Of a DNA stretch of 64,000 nucleotides, positions 1 through 7,563 are shown piece after piece. A program made the translations under genes and the position numbers. Source of the DNA: Dyadobacter linearis (GTDB lineage: Bacteria > Bacteroidota > Bacteroidia > Cytophagales > Spirosomataceae). Below the pieces are notes generated by a model. It was not told the origin of the DNA and made no database searches. It saw only the letters and a program-made list of their open reading frames with translations. The number at the start of each line of letters is the position of its first letter. Position 1 is the first letter of the stretch. Location of the stretch: positions 62,001-126,000 of the forward strand of contig NZ_CAJRAU010000005.1 in assembly GCF_907165045.1 (NCBI RefSeq), read 5' to 3'.

Positions 1-408
1 GGTCACGCAGGATTATTTGGTACTGCGAGAGACCTTGCTGTTTTGTTCCAGATGAATTTATGGAAAGGCAATTACGCCGGAAAACGATATTTCGAGCAGG
101 CGACCATTCCATTTTTTTCAAGGATCTACGACGAATCGCATCACCGCGGGCTGGGCTGGGACAAGGCTCCGCTTGATGGAAACAGCTCGTACGTATCTGC
201 ACAGGCGTCGATCAATTCATTTGGCCACACCGGCTTTACCGGCACGATGGTTTGGGTGGATCCGGAGGAAGATCTGCTTTTCGTTTTCCTCTCCAACAGG
301 GTAAATCCGGACGCTGAAAATACGGGAATTACTACGCACCGGACACGTAGAAGAATACAGGATGTAGTGTACAGTTCATTGCAAGAAAGGAAAAGTCAGC
401 TTCCTTAA
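1..408 (+). CDS. Serine hydrolase / beta-lactamase domain, C-terminal part (probably of a GH3 fusion); 5' end outside window
   Basis: The frame is open from base 1, so this is the last 135 residues of a gene that begins upstream. It opens with GHAGLFGTARDLAVLFQM, contains RGLGWDK, and has an HTGFTG box that matches the KTG-like triad of class C beta-lactamase-fold serine hydrolases, followed by WVDPEEDLLFVFLSNR. This arrangement is familiar from the C-terminal domain of Bacteroidetes proteins that join a glycoside hydrolase family 3 domain (beta-N-acetylglucosaminidase type) to a beta-lactamase-fold domain. The catalytic SxxK serine would lie upstream and cannot be seen, so activity cannot be judged. 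The GH3 fusion is inferred from the family; only the esterase/beta-lactamase part is visible. Confidence 0.8.
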   Translation, partial: GHAGLFGTARDLAVLFQMNLWKGNYAGKRYFEQATIPFFSRIYDESHHRGLGWDKAPLDGNSSYVSAQASINSFGHTGFTGTMVWVDPEEDLLFVFLSNRVNPDAENTGITTHRTRRRIQDVVYSSLQERKSQLP

Positions 409-485
409 TGTGGTTTAAGTGTATTTGAAAAATATCTCTAACTTTACCAGACAATAGGTTAGCGGAAAGATATTCAGACCAATAC

Positions 486-3400
486 ATGAAAAAACCATTT
501 ACCCGAAACAGTGCTTTAATCACATTCCTCGCCGCATTTTTCTACGCGGCAACTTCTTTCGGACAGACAACCATTACCACTGGAGTACTAGCTCCGAACA
601 CCGTTTGCCAGGGCGGCGAGGTCGAAGTTCCATTCACTGCAACAGGCACAATACCAGCACTTACGACATATCAGGCCCAGCTTTCGGATGACGCCGGAGA
701 TTTCGGGGCCGCCCCGACCGTAGTGGGCTCCTCGGCGACCAGCCCGATCACTGCTACTATCCCTGCTGCCACCTCGCCGGGGGCTGCTTATAAAATCAGG
801 GTAGTTTCGATACTGGCTGCGGTGATCAAAACCGAAGGAACTGAAAGTGCTGCATTAAAAGTGAACGCAATACCTGCTGCACCTGTGGTAACTGCCGAAG
901 TGAGTGTTGAGCAAGGTAAAACGGCGACTCTTACTGCCGCCGGGACCGGTTTGAAATGGTATGCTGCTGCGACAGGTGGAGCAGAACTTGGTACCAAGCC
1001 AGTCCCGGATACAGACACACCGGGTTCAACAAGCTATTTTGTTTCTCAAACCGTTGGTACTTGTGAAAGCGAGCGGGCTGAGATTGTGGTAACTGTTACT
1101 GCGTGCACACCGCCGGCTGCGCCTGTTGTCGCAAATGTGACGCAGAAGGTGGGTGATAATGAAGAAGTGCTGACCGCAAAAGGTAGTGGACTCAAATGGT
1201 ATGCAACCAAGACGGGCGGATCTCCTTTATCCGGGGCACCAACAACTTCAACAGATAAAGCTAGCACGACCAGCTATTTTGTATCTCAAACAGTTGACAA
1301 ATGCGAAAGCGAGCGGGCTGAGATTGTGGTAACAGTTTCTGCCTGTACACCGCCGGATGCACCGGTTGTCGCAAATGTGACGCAAAAAGTGGGTGATGTT
1401 GAAAAAGTGCTGACTGCAATAGGAACCGGACTTAAATGGTATGCAACCAAAACGGGCGGATCTCCTTTATCAGGCGCCCCAAAAACTTCAACAGATAAAG
1501 TCGGCACTACGAGCTATTTTGTATCTCAGACAGTTGATAAATGCGAAAGCGAGCGAGCAGAGATTACAGTGACAGTTTCTGCGTGTACGCCTCCTGCTGC
1601 TCCAACTGTTGATAATATAAGTTACACGGTGGGAGATAAAGCAGAGCCGCTATCTGCAGCGCCTGCTACCGGGCTACTTTGGTACAATGCTGCCACTGGT
1701 GGAACCGGATCAACAACTGCGCCAACTCCATTAACAACTACGGCTGGCTCAAAAAGCTATTGGGTATCCCGGACCGTTGACAAATGCGAAAGCGCCAGAG
1801 CGGAAATTGTTGTTACCGTTTCTGCCTGCGTTCCGCCTGCCGCACCAACTGTTGCTGATGTTAATTATTGCTTAAACGAATCACCAACTGCACTTACCGC
1901 AAAAGGTGCGACCGGAAATACAACTCTCTGGTACACAACTCAATCTGGCGGAACGGGCTCTACTACCGCACCAGTTCCAAAAACAAATGTGGCTGGCACA
2001 TTCAGTTATTTTGTAAGTCAAAAAGCGCCGAATGCGAAATGTGAAAGCGAGCGGGTTGAAATCGTCGTAACTGTTAAAAGTTTCTCACTTGCCCCCACGG
2101 TTGTAGCAGTGCTTAATCTCTGCCAAAATTCTACTGCAACAGCATTAACAGCCACCGGGACGAGCCTGACCTGGTACACAGCCGCGACAGGCGGTACTGC
2201 GTTAGCATCTGCGCCCGTTCCTGTGACTACAACCACAGGTACAACCAGCTATTACGTTTCTCAAACAACAGCTGGCCGCTGCGAAGGGCCGCGTGCGAAG
2301 ATTGACGTAGTTATTAAAGATACCCCCGTAGCTCCAATAGTAACTGCCACGAATTACTGTGTAGGCGAAAAAGCGGTGGCACTTACACCGACCGGCGGAG
2401 TTTATAAATGGTACACAGTAGCAACAGGAGGAAATCCGCTTGCTGCCGGACCAACGCCAACCACCACTGCTGCGGGAACGACTTCTTATTATTTAACACA
2501 ATCCAATACCTACGGTACATTATCTTGTGAAAGTCCACGTGCCAAGAAAGATGTTATTGTAAATCCTACTCCGGCAGCTTTACCGGCATTGTCCGATGTA
2601 TTTTGCCAGGATCGTGAGGACAAAACATACACTTTCCCGACGAAAGCAGCAGACGGAAATACGTTGCAATGGTATACTGTCGCAACCGGCGGAACCGCTA
2701 CCACAACCACGCCGACTGCCAAGTTGAATACGCCGGGTGAAAAGACTTTTTACGTGACTCAGTTGAGCGGTAAGAATTGCGAAAGCGCGACAAGAGTTGT
2801 TCAGAAAGTCCGCATTAAGCCACTTCCGACTCTGCCAGGTATTGAAAAACCATTGATCGAATATTGCCAGTTTTTGCCTGCGACTCCGTTGGAAGCGACA
2901 CCAATGGCGAAAGCTACCCTCAACTGGTTTGGGACAGACGCAAGTGGTGGAACTTCGAGCGATACCCCTCCTACCCCATCCACAGCCGAAGGCGGAACTA
3001 CCTCCTATTATGTTGGTCAGACTTTGGAAGGCTGCCTGGGTGACCGTGCAAAAATTGACGTAAAAATCAATACTACTCCAACACCGGCTACGACAAACTA
3101 CCTGGAATATTGCCAGGGCGAAAAGGCTCCGATACTTGATGCAACAGGAACAATATTGAAATGGTATCGCGACGCGACTACCACGGAATGGCAGGGATTC
3201 CCTTACACGCCGTTCACTGATAAGGTGCAGGATTACTCGTTTTATGTAACTCAGACCGGCACTGTAAATGGCTGTGAGAGTCCGAAAGAAGAAATTAAAA
3301 TTCATATCAAATCACTTCCTTCCGCATCTATCTCGGGTAACTCAACTATTGATCTGGGAGAGACCGCCAATATTAATATAAAGTTTACAGGTGATGGGCC

Positions 3401-4394
3401 GTGGATTTATATCTTATCGGATGGAACAACCGATACAACCGATCAGGCCAACCACCAGGTGCCTGTGAAACCGAGCACAACCACTTCCTACTTATTGACA
3501 GAAGTTTCAAACGCTTGTGGAAAAGGTATTCCGGGCGGACAAGCGCTGGTAACCGTAAAGATCCCGACGATCAATTCAGGCAATCCGTCGACGGCCGAAG
3601 CTTGCGCGGGCAAAAGTTTCGTGGTACCATTCCAGCAATCAGGCGATTTTCCGGCTGAAAATACCTTCAAAGTACAGATCGCCACTGAGAACCAGGATAG
3701 CAAATTTTTCACGATCCCTTCCGTTGCGACGAGAAATTCAATAACTGCCACTTTCCCTGACACGACCAAAGGTGGTAACTACTATCTGCGCGTGATCAGC
3801 TCAGGCGATAATCCTGAGTTTCTGGTAAAAGGAAGCGTTAGCTCCATCACTATTTCTGCGAGTCCGTTGCCGGTTGCAACATTATCCGGCGCGCAAACGA
3901 TCCTGGTTGGTGAAAAAGCGAGCCTTAAAGTAGAGACCACAGGAAAGGCGCCGTGGACTTTCACCCTGAGCAATGGTACAAAAGATACGCTGATCACGGC
4001 TTCGGTTAGTCCGTACACATTCCAGATCGCGCCTCCTGCAACGGTTACTTACACGATTTCAAAGGTGACCAATACTTGCGGTACCGGCAGAGGAGCGGGT
4101 TCTGCGAGGGTTCAGGTTGATCCGATTTTGGGTGTTGAGCCTCAGCAGCCTGCGGATTGGGTGAAAGTTTATCCTACACTTGTACAGTCGGTTTGTACTG
4201 TGGAAGTAACCGGCAATATCAACCCAAAACAGGCAAGTGTTGAGGTGATAGATTTAAATGGAAGATCGAAGAGCATGAAGTCTATTCGGCAAAAAACAAC
4301 CGAAGTGGATTTCAGCAGCTACCCTTCCGGTTTGTATCTGATCCGCATTCAAAATGGCAATCTGAGCACCGTTCAACGTGTGATGAAACCTTAG
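486..4394 (+). CDS. Giant secreted Ig-like repeat protein with type IX secretion sorting domain
   Basis: The protein has 1302 residues. It begins with a signal peptide (MKKPFTRNSA then a hydrophobic core ending at SFGQ). After an N-terminal domain of about 110 residues there are roughly ten repeats of about 75-85 residues with the pattern LKWYxxxTGG...TSYFVSQTxxxxCESxRAxIxVTV, typical of the Ig-like (Ig_7-type) domains found in Bacteroidetes surface proteins. The last 85 residues (VKVYPTLV...YPSGLYLIRIQNG...QRVMKP) form a type A T9SS C-terminal sorting domain, so the protein is expected to be exported by the Por system and anchored or released at the cell surface. The early repeats are very similar at the DNA level. 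The function may be adhesion or scaffolding, but no ligand-binding or catalytic motif is visible. A hairpin terminator follows directly. Confidence 0.85.
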   Translation: MKKPFTRNSALITFLAAFFYAATSFGQTTITTGVLAPNTVCQGGEVEVPFTATGTIPALTTYQAQLSDDAGDFGAAPTVVGSSATSPITATIPAATSPGAAYKIRVVSILAAVIKTEGTESAALKVNAIPAAPVVTAEVSVEQGKTATLTAAGTGLKWYAAATGGAELGTKPVPDTDTPGSTSYFVSQTVGTCESERAEIVVTVTACTPPAAPVVANVTQKVGDNEEVLTAKGSGLKWYATKTGGSPLSGAPTTSTDKASTTSYFVSQTVDKCESERAEIVVTVSACTPPDAPVVANVTQKVGDVEKVLTAIGTGLKWYATKTGGSPLSGAPKTSTDKVGTTSYFVSQTVDKCESERAEITVTVSACTPPAAPTVDNISYTVGDKAEPLSAAPATGLLWYNAATGGTGSTTAPTPLTTTAGSKSYWVSRTVDKCESARAEIVVTVSACVPPAAPTVADVNYCLNESPTALTAKGATGNTTLWYTTQSGGTGSTTAPVPKTNVAGTFSYFVSQKAPNAKCESERVEIVVTVKSFSLAPTVVAVLNLCQNSTATALTATGTSLTWYTAATGGTALASAPVPVTTTTGTTSYYVSQTTAGRCEGPRAKIDVVIKDTPVAPIVTATNYCVGEKAVALTPTGGVYKWYTVATGGNPLAAGPTPTTTAAGTTSYYLTQSNTYGTLSCESPRAKKDVIVNPTPAALPALSDVFCQDREDKTYTFPTKAADGNTLQWYTVATGGTATTTTPTAKLNTPGEKTFYVTQLSGKNCESATRVVQKVRIKPLPTLPGIEKPLIEYCQFLPATPLEATPMAKATLNWFGTDASGGTSSDTPPTPSTAEGGTTSYYVGQTLEGCLGDRAKIDVKINTTPTPATTNYLEYCQGEKAPILDATGTILKWYRDATTTEWQGFPYTPFTDKVQDYSFYVTQTGTVNGCESPKEEIKIHIKSLPSASISGNSTIDLGETANINIKFTGDGPWIYILSDGTTDTTDQANHQVPVKPSTTTSYLLTEVSNACGKGIPGGQALVTVKIPTINSGNPSTAEACAGKSFVVPFQQSGDFPAENTFKVQIATENQDSKFFTIPSVATRNSITATFPDTTKGGNYYLRVISSGDNPEFLVKGSVSSITISASPLPVATLSGAQTILVGEKASLKVETTGKAPWTFTLSNGTKDTLITASVSPYTFQIAPPATVTYTISKVTNTCGTGRGAGSARVQVDPILGVEPQQPADWVKVYPTLVQSVCTVEVTGNINPKQASVEVIDLNGRSKSMKSIRQKTTEVDFSSYPSGLYLIRIQNGNLSTVQRVMKP
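1072..1551 (+). repeat. Two near-identical tandem 240-bp coding repeats
   Basis: The segments 1072-1311 and 1312-1551 encode consecutive Ig-like units and are nearly identical at the nucleotide level, sharing among others ACGGGCGGATCTCCTTTATC and AGCTATTTTGTATCTCA. The flanking repeats are recognisable as protein but have diverged as DNA, which suggests a recent duplication or gene conversion inside the array. Confidence 0.8.
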
Positions 4395-4417
4395 TTTTAT
4401 AAAAGTTTTTGAAAAAA

Positions 4418-4451
4418 GGGGCATTCATTTCAAGATGAATGTCCCTTTTTT
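4418..4451 (+). terminator. Rho-independent terminator of the Ig-repeat gene
   Basis: An 11-bp stem (GGGGCATTCAT with ATGAATGTCCC, one G-U pair, loop TTCAAG) is followed by six T. It lies 24 bases after the stop codon of the Ig-repeat gene and before tadA. Confidence 0.8.
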
Positions 4452-4472
4452 GTAACCAGCAATTTTGATCAA

Positions 4473-4925
4473 ATGAATATACAAGCTGATATACTGGACA
4501 ATTATTTCATGGCAGAAGCGCTCAGGCTGGCGGAGCAGGCTTATGAGGAAGGCGAAATACCTGTTGGAGCGGTAGTCGTGATCGGTGAGCGCGTTATCGG
4601 AAAAGGATACAATCAGACCGAGCGACTGAATGATGTAACTGCACACGCAGAGATGATCGCGATTACAGCTGCTGCCGACAACCTCGGTTCTAAGTACTTA
4701 ACCGACTGCACACTGTACGTGACTTTGGAACCCTGTGTGATGTGCGCAGGCGCGTTGTATTGGACACAAATGAAGCGGGTGGTTATCGGCGCAAAAGATG
4801 AAAAACGCGGATTTACGAAGCTCGGCAAACCCGTTTTACACCCCAAAACACAACTGGTAAATGGGATTTTGGCAGACGAATCTCAGCAGCTGCTGCTCAA
4901 ATTTTTTAGACAACTAAGAACATAA
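4473..4925 (+). CDS. tadA: tRNA-specific adenosine-34 deaminase TadA
   Basis: The 150-residue protein has the cytidine/deoxycytidylate deaminase fold. The zinc-site motifs are clear: HAEMIAI (zinc His plus catalytic Glu) near residue 55 and PCVMCAGA (two zinc Cys) near residue 86. The family converts A34 to inosine in the wobble position of tRNA-Arg(ACG) and is normally essential. Length and motif spacing match TadA. Two in-frame ATGs lie close together (MNIQADILDNYFM); the upstream one is given and gives the usual N-terminal helix. The gene stands alone between a terminator and the superoxide dismutase gene. Confidence 0.95.
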   Translation: MNIQADILDNYFMAEALRLAEQAYEEGEIPVGAVVVIGERVIGKGYNQTERLNDVTAHAEMIAITAAADNLGSKYLTDCTLYVTLEPCVMCAGALYWTQMKRVVIGAKDEKRGFTKLGKPVLHPKTQLVNGILADESQQLLLKFFRQLRT

Positions 4926-4990
4926 AGCGTTCATCTGCTGTTAGCCTTCTAGTGCCACATTAATATATTAATCATTAAACTACACTGAAA

Positions 4991-5596
4991 ATGGCTTTTA
5001 CACTTGATCCCTTACCTTACGCAAACAATGCATTGGAACCACATTTCGATGCATTGACCATGGAAATTCACCACGACCGTCACCACCAGGCTTATGTTAC
5101 CAACTTGAATGCAGCGGTAGCAGGCACTGAACTGGAAGGCAAAAGCATAGAAGAAATTATCGCGAATATCAGCAAGGCACCAGCACCGGTACGTAACAAT
5201 GGCGGCGGTCACTGGAACCATGCGTTTTTCTGGAAATCACTTTCTGCAAGCGGCGGCGGTGAGCCAACCGGTAAATTAGGGGAAGCGATCACAGCTAAAT
5301 TCGGTTCATTCGCAGCATTTAAAGACGAGTTCAAAAAAGCAGCAACAGGCCGTTTCGGTTCAGGCTGGGCTTGGTTGATCAAATCAGGCGACGGCGTTGC
5401 GATCACTTCGACTCCAAACCAGGATAACCCATTGATGGACATTGCTGAAACCAAAGGAACGCCGATTATCGGTCTAGACGTTTGGGAGCACGCATACTAC
5501 CTGAAATACCAAAACAAGCGTCCTGACTACATCGACGCATATTGGAATGTAGTGGATTGGAAAGCTGCTGACGCACTTTACACTTCTGCGAGCTAA
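4991..5596 (+). CDS. Superoxide dismutase (Fe/Mn family)
   Basis: The 201-residue protein shows the full Fe/Mn-SOD layout: [13 protein letters not shown] with the first metal His, [10 protein letters not shown] with the second, [10 protein letters not shown], and the C-terminal [19 protein letters not shown] that carries the metal Asp and His. It dismutates superoxide to peroxide and oxygen in the cytoplasm (no signal peptide). The metal cannot be assigned reliably from these motifs, so sodA and sodB are not separated here. The gene is monocistronic, 65 bases after tadA, with a long inverted repeat downstream. Confidence 0.95.
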   Translation: MAFTLDPLPYANNALEPHFDALTMEIHHDRHHQAYVTNLNAAVAGTELEGKSIEEIIANISKAPAPVRNNGGGHWNHAFFWKSLSASGGGEPTGKLGEAITAKFGSFAAFKDEFKKAATGRFGSGWAWLIKSGDGVAITSTPNQDNPLMDIAETKGTPIIGLDVWEHAYYLKYQNKRPDYIDAYWNVVDWKAADALYTSAS

Positions 5597-5610
5597 TATT
5601 TGAATAATGT

Positions 5611-5668
5611 CAAAAGGTTTATAGCAGCGAAATTTTTAGATAAAAATTCTTGCAAGCTGTAAACCTTT
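5611..5668 (+). terminator. Inverted repeat after the superoxide dismutase gene, terminator-like
   Basis: AAAAGGTTTATAGC is matched about 30 bases later by GCTGTAAACCTTTT, a 14-base stem with one G-U pair, a large A/T-rich loop, and no clean U tract on the plus strand. It probably ends the sod transcript. The right arm overlaps the tRNA promoter. Confidence 0.5.
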
Positions 5669-5679
5669 TGCTACTTTTG
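5650..5679 (+). promoter_or_regulatory. Bacteroidetes-type promoter of tRNA-His
   Basis: A TTG at 5650-5652 (-33 element) is separated by 19 bases from TACTTTTG at 5672-5679, a match to the Bacteroidetes -7 consensus TAnnTTTG. The start point would be near 5685, about 50 bases before the tRNA. Confidence 0.65.
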
Positions 5680-5734
5680 TGTCCTTGAAACGGGGTTACC
5701 CTTTAAGATTTCCCTGAATCGATACAAGTTAAAC

Positions 5735-5812
5735 GGAGGTTGTAGCTCAGTCGGTTAGAGCGCTAGATTGTGGTTCTAGAGGTCGCGGGTTCGAGACCCG
5801 TCTCCCTCCCCA
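5735..5812 (+). tRNA. tRNA-His (GTG anticodon)
   Basis: The cloverleaf is clear. The D arm is GCTC/GAGC, the anticodon stem CTAGA/TCTAG holds loop TTGTGGT with anticodon GTG, and the T arm GCGGG/CCCGT holds loop TTCGAGA. An extra 5' G at 5735 opposite C73 fits the histidine identity element G-1. The bases after C73 read CCA (5810-5812), so the end may be encoded. Reading the acceptor stem as GAGGTTG against CTCCCTC leaves positions 5-68 (T/C) and 6-67 (T/T) unpaired, which is odd for a housekeeping tRNA. Confidence 0.9.
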
Positions 5813-5816
5813 AATT

Positions 5817-6881
5817 TTAAAAGGTCCCTTTCGGGACCTTTTTTTGTGTACTCGTGCCTGGCTTTATTTCACAATCAATAAAATTCCGATGGTAAGCCGC
5901 AGGAGTCTGGCCGGTCCACCGTTTGAAGGTTCTGGTAAAGGCACTCAGTTCGTTATAGCCTAGCAGATATGAGATTTCCTTGGCCAGGTAAGATCCTTCT
6001 TAAATGTATGCGAGCGCCTGTGTCTTCCTGACTTCGTCGGTCAATTGCTGAAAACTGGTGCCTTCTTGCCGCAACCGACGTTGCAGCGTCCGGGGACTAA
6101 TGGCAAAATTGGAAGCTATATCTTCCAGCACAATCATTCCCAAATAGGAATTGCAGGTTAGATAATTAGATATGCGGTCTGCCAGACGAGATTTGCTACT
6201 GTCTATACTGACGGTTAGGCCGGCCTGCTCCAGCAATAATTTTTGATGCTGATAGTTCGAGGTGATAATTCTTTCATTCCAAAAAGAATGGTCAAATCTC
6301 AATTCGGTGCTGCCTGCGTTGCTCTCGGGACGGCATCGCAACACCCTTTCATATTCTGCCGGCTTTGCAATAGTGCCGGCATAACTGGCCCAGATAGGAC
6401 TCAGTTTTTTTAGCATCAAGCCATCAAGTTCATGTATTACCAATACCAGCAGCAAGTCCAGCATTTGAACAGTGACCGTATCTTGCTGCCAGTTCTTGTC
6501 TGTTGGTATAAACAAAACTGAAAAGTGCTGATCCATTTTAATCACTTCCAATCGTATCGTTTCTGATATCAAGTGGGTCAATCTGGCTGCGGCGATCAGT
6601 GCATCTCCTACCGTTTCGCTGGTCTTGATTATCTCCCCGACAACTCCGAGCGCCGCCAGCTGCAATGATTCTCCAAAATGCAGACCAAGCAGATTATCCT
6701 TTGTTAAATGTATAGCATTGAGCCAAATATCCGAAGTCTGCTTCGTGCTGAGTGGCGCACTTAGATCATGCATTTCTTCAAAAGTGACATTTGACGACCG
6801 CAACAGCAGTGCAGCCGGAATGTCCCGCTGGGCGGCATAAGCCACCAGGCTAAACATGAGTTTCTTATGCTGATTCTCCAT
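5817..6881 (-). pseudogene. AraC-family regulator (Arabinose_bd type), interrupted by an in-frame TAA
   Basis: From 6881 the frame encodes 293 residues: an N-terminal ligand-sensing domain of the Arabinose_bd type and the first helix-turn-helix of an AraC DNA-binding domain (ASNFAISPRTLQRRLRQEG). A TAA at 6000-6002 then stops it. Reading on in the same frame to the next stop at 5817-5819 gives the expected second half of the domain (YLAKEISYLLGYNELSAFTR, FKRWTGQTPAAYHR), making a product of about 355 residues, the usual family length. One base (for example CAA to TAA) explains the break. As written, the protein lacks its second DNA-binding helix and is probably inactive. It is divergent from the SnoaL-like gene at 7025, its likely former target. 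A sequencing error is the alternative. Confidence 0.85.
5818..5847 (+). terminator. Terminator of tRNA-His
   Basis: AAGGTCCC and GGGACCTT form an 8-bp stem with loop TTTC at 5821-5840, followed by a run of T. It starts about six bases after the tRNA. The 3' end of the interrupted AraC frame on the minus strand runs through it. Confidence 0.9.
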
Positions 6882-7024
6882 GAAATAAGCTTTTATTCAA
6901 AAGTATCGCATTGCATTTGGCCTGGCAACACTTGGCGGGAAATGATAAACGGATGTCGTTTATAGGTAACTTCTTGTTGAACGCAAGGTCTGAAATTTGC
7001 TGCCGAACTAAAACATAACAGATC

Positions 7025-7423
7025 ATGAGCACAGATTCAGCCAAAGTAGTAAGTGAATTTTTGAATGCAGTAAAGGTAGTTGACCTGGCAAAAGTCGGTG
7101 ACTTACTTGATGCTCAGGTGCAGTGGTCGCAGCCGGGCAACAACGAGATTTCTGGCGAGAAAGATTCAAAAGAAAAGGTGTTCGAGATGGTGGGGAAAAT
7201 GTTTGAAGTGTCCGGTAATACGCTGCAATTAAAGAATTTCAGTACAATCAGTGTTAATAATGATCGTGTTGCCGCAGTGCTTGACTGGACAGCACAGAAA
7301 CCTTCCGGGGCTGTCCTTAACGTCACCAATATTGATGTGTATACGATAGCTTCCGGCAAGATTAGTAAAGTAGAAGTTTTTTCAACTGATCCGGAACAGG
7401 AAGATCATTTCTGGAAAAGATGA
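7025..7423 (+). CDS. NTF2/SnoaL-like small protein
   Basis: This 132-residue protein has the cone-shaped NTF2-like pattern: an N-terminal helix (VVSEFLNAVKVVDLAKVGDLL), a QVQWSQPG strand turn, and a C-terminal sheet ending in KISKVEVFSTDPEQ. Such proteins include ketosteroid-isomerase-like and SnoaL-like folds with many possible small-molecule activities, and the substrate cannot be told. There is no signal peptide. It sits divergently 143 bases from the broken AraC gene, so loss of that regulator may have changed its expression. Confidence 0.7.
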   Translation: MSTDSAKVVSEFLNAVKVVDLAKVGDLLDAQVQWSQPGNNEISGEKDSKEKVFEMVGKMFEVSGNTLQLKNFSTISVNNDRVAAVLDWTAQKPSGAVLNVTNIDVYTIASGKISKVEVFSTDPEQEDHFWKR

Positions 7424-7563
7424 TGTTCCCTTATTCACCTGGAAAAGGTAAGTCAGGGAGATAACTTTCGATAAAACAGCTATTTAGCCCATTTTTCTTG
7501 TAGGTTTTGACTAACGAAACGCGGTACTTTGTTGAATCTCTTAAATTCTTCCCTTAGTACTAT

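Noticed and set aside
1072..1551. CRISPR or noncoding satellite repeats
   Set aside because: The repeats are in frame and encode Ig-like domains.
2580..3305. Long minus-strand frame opposite the Ig-repeat gene
   Set aside because: It is a shadow of the repetitive coding sequence, with Cys/Arg/Phe-rich composition and no recognisable motif.
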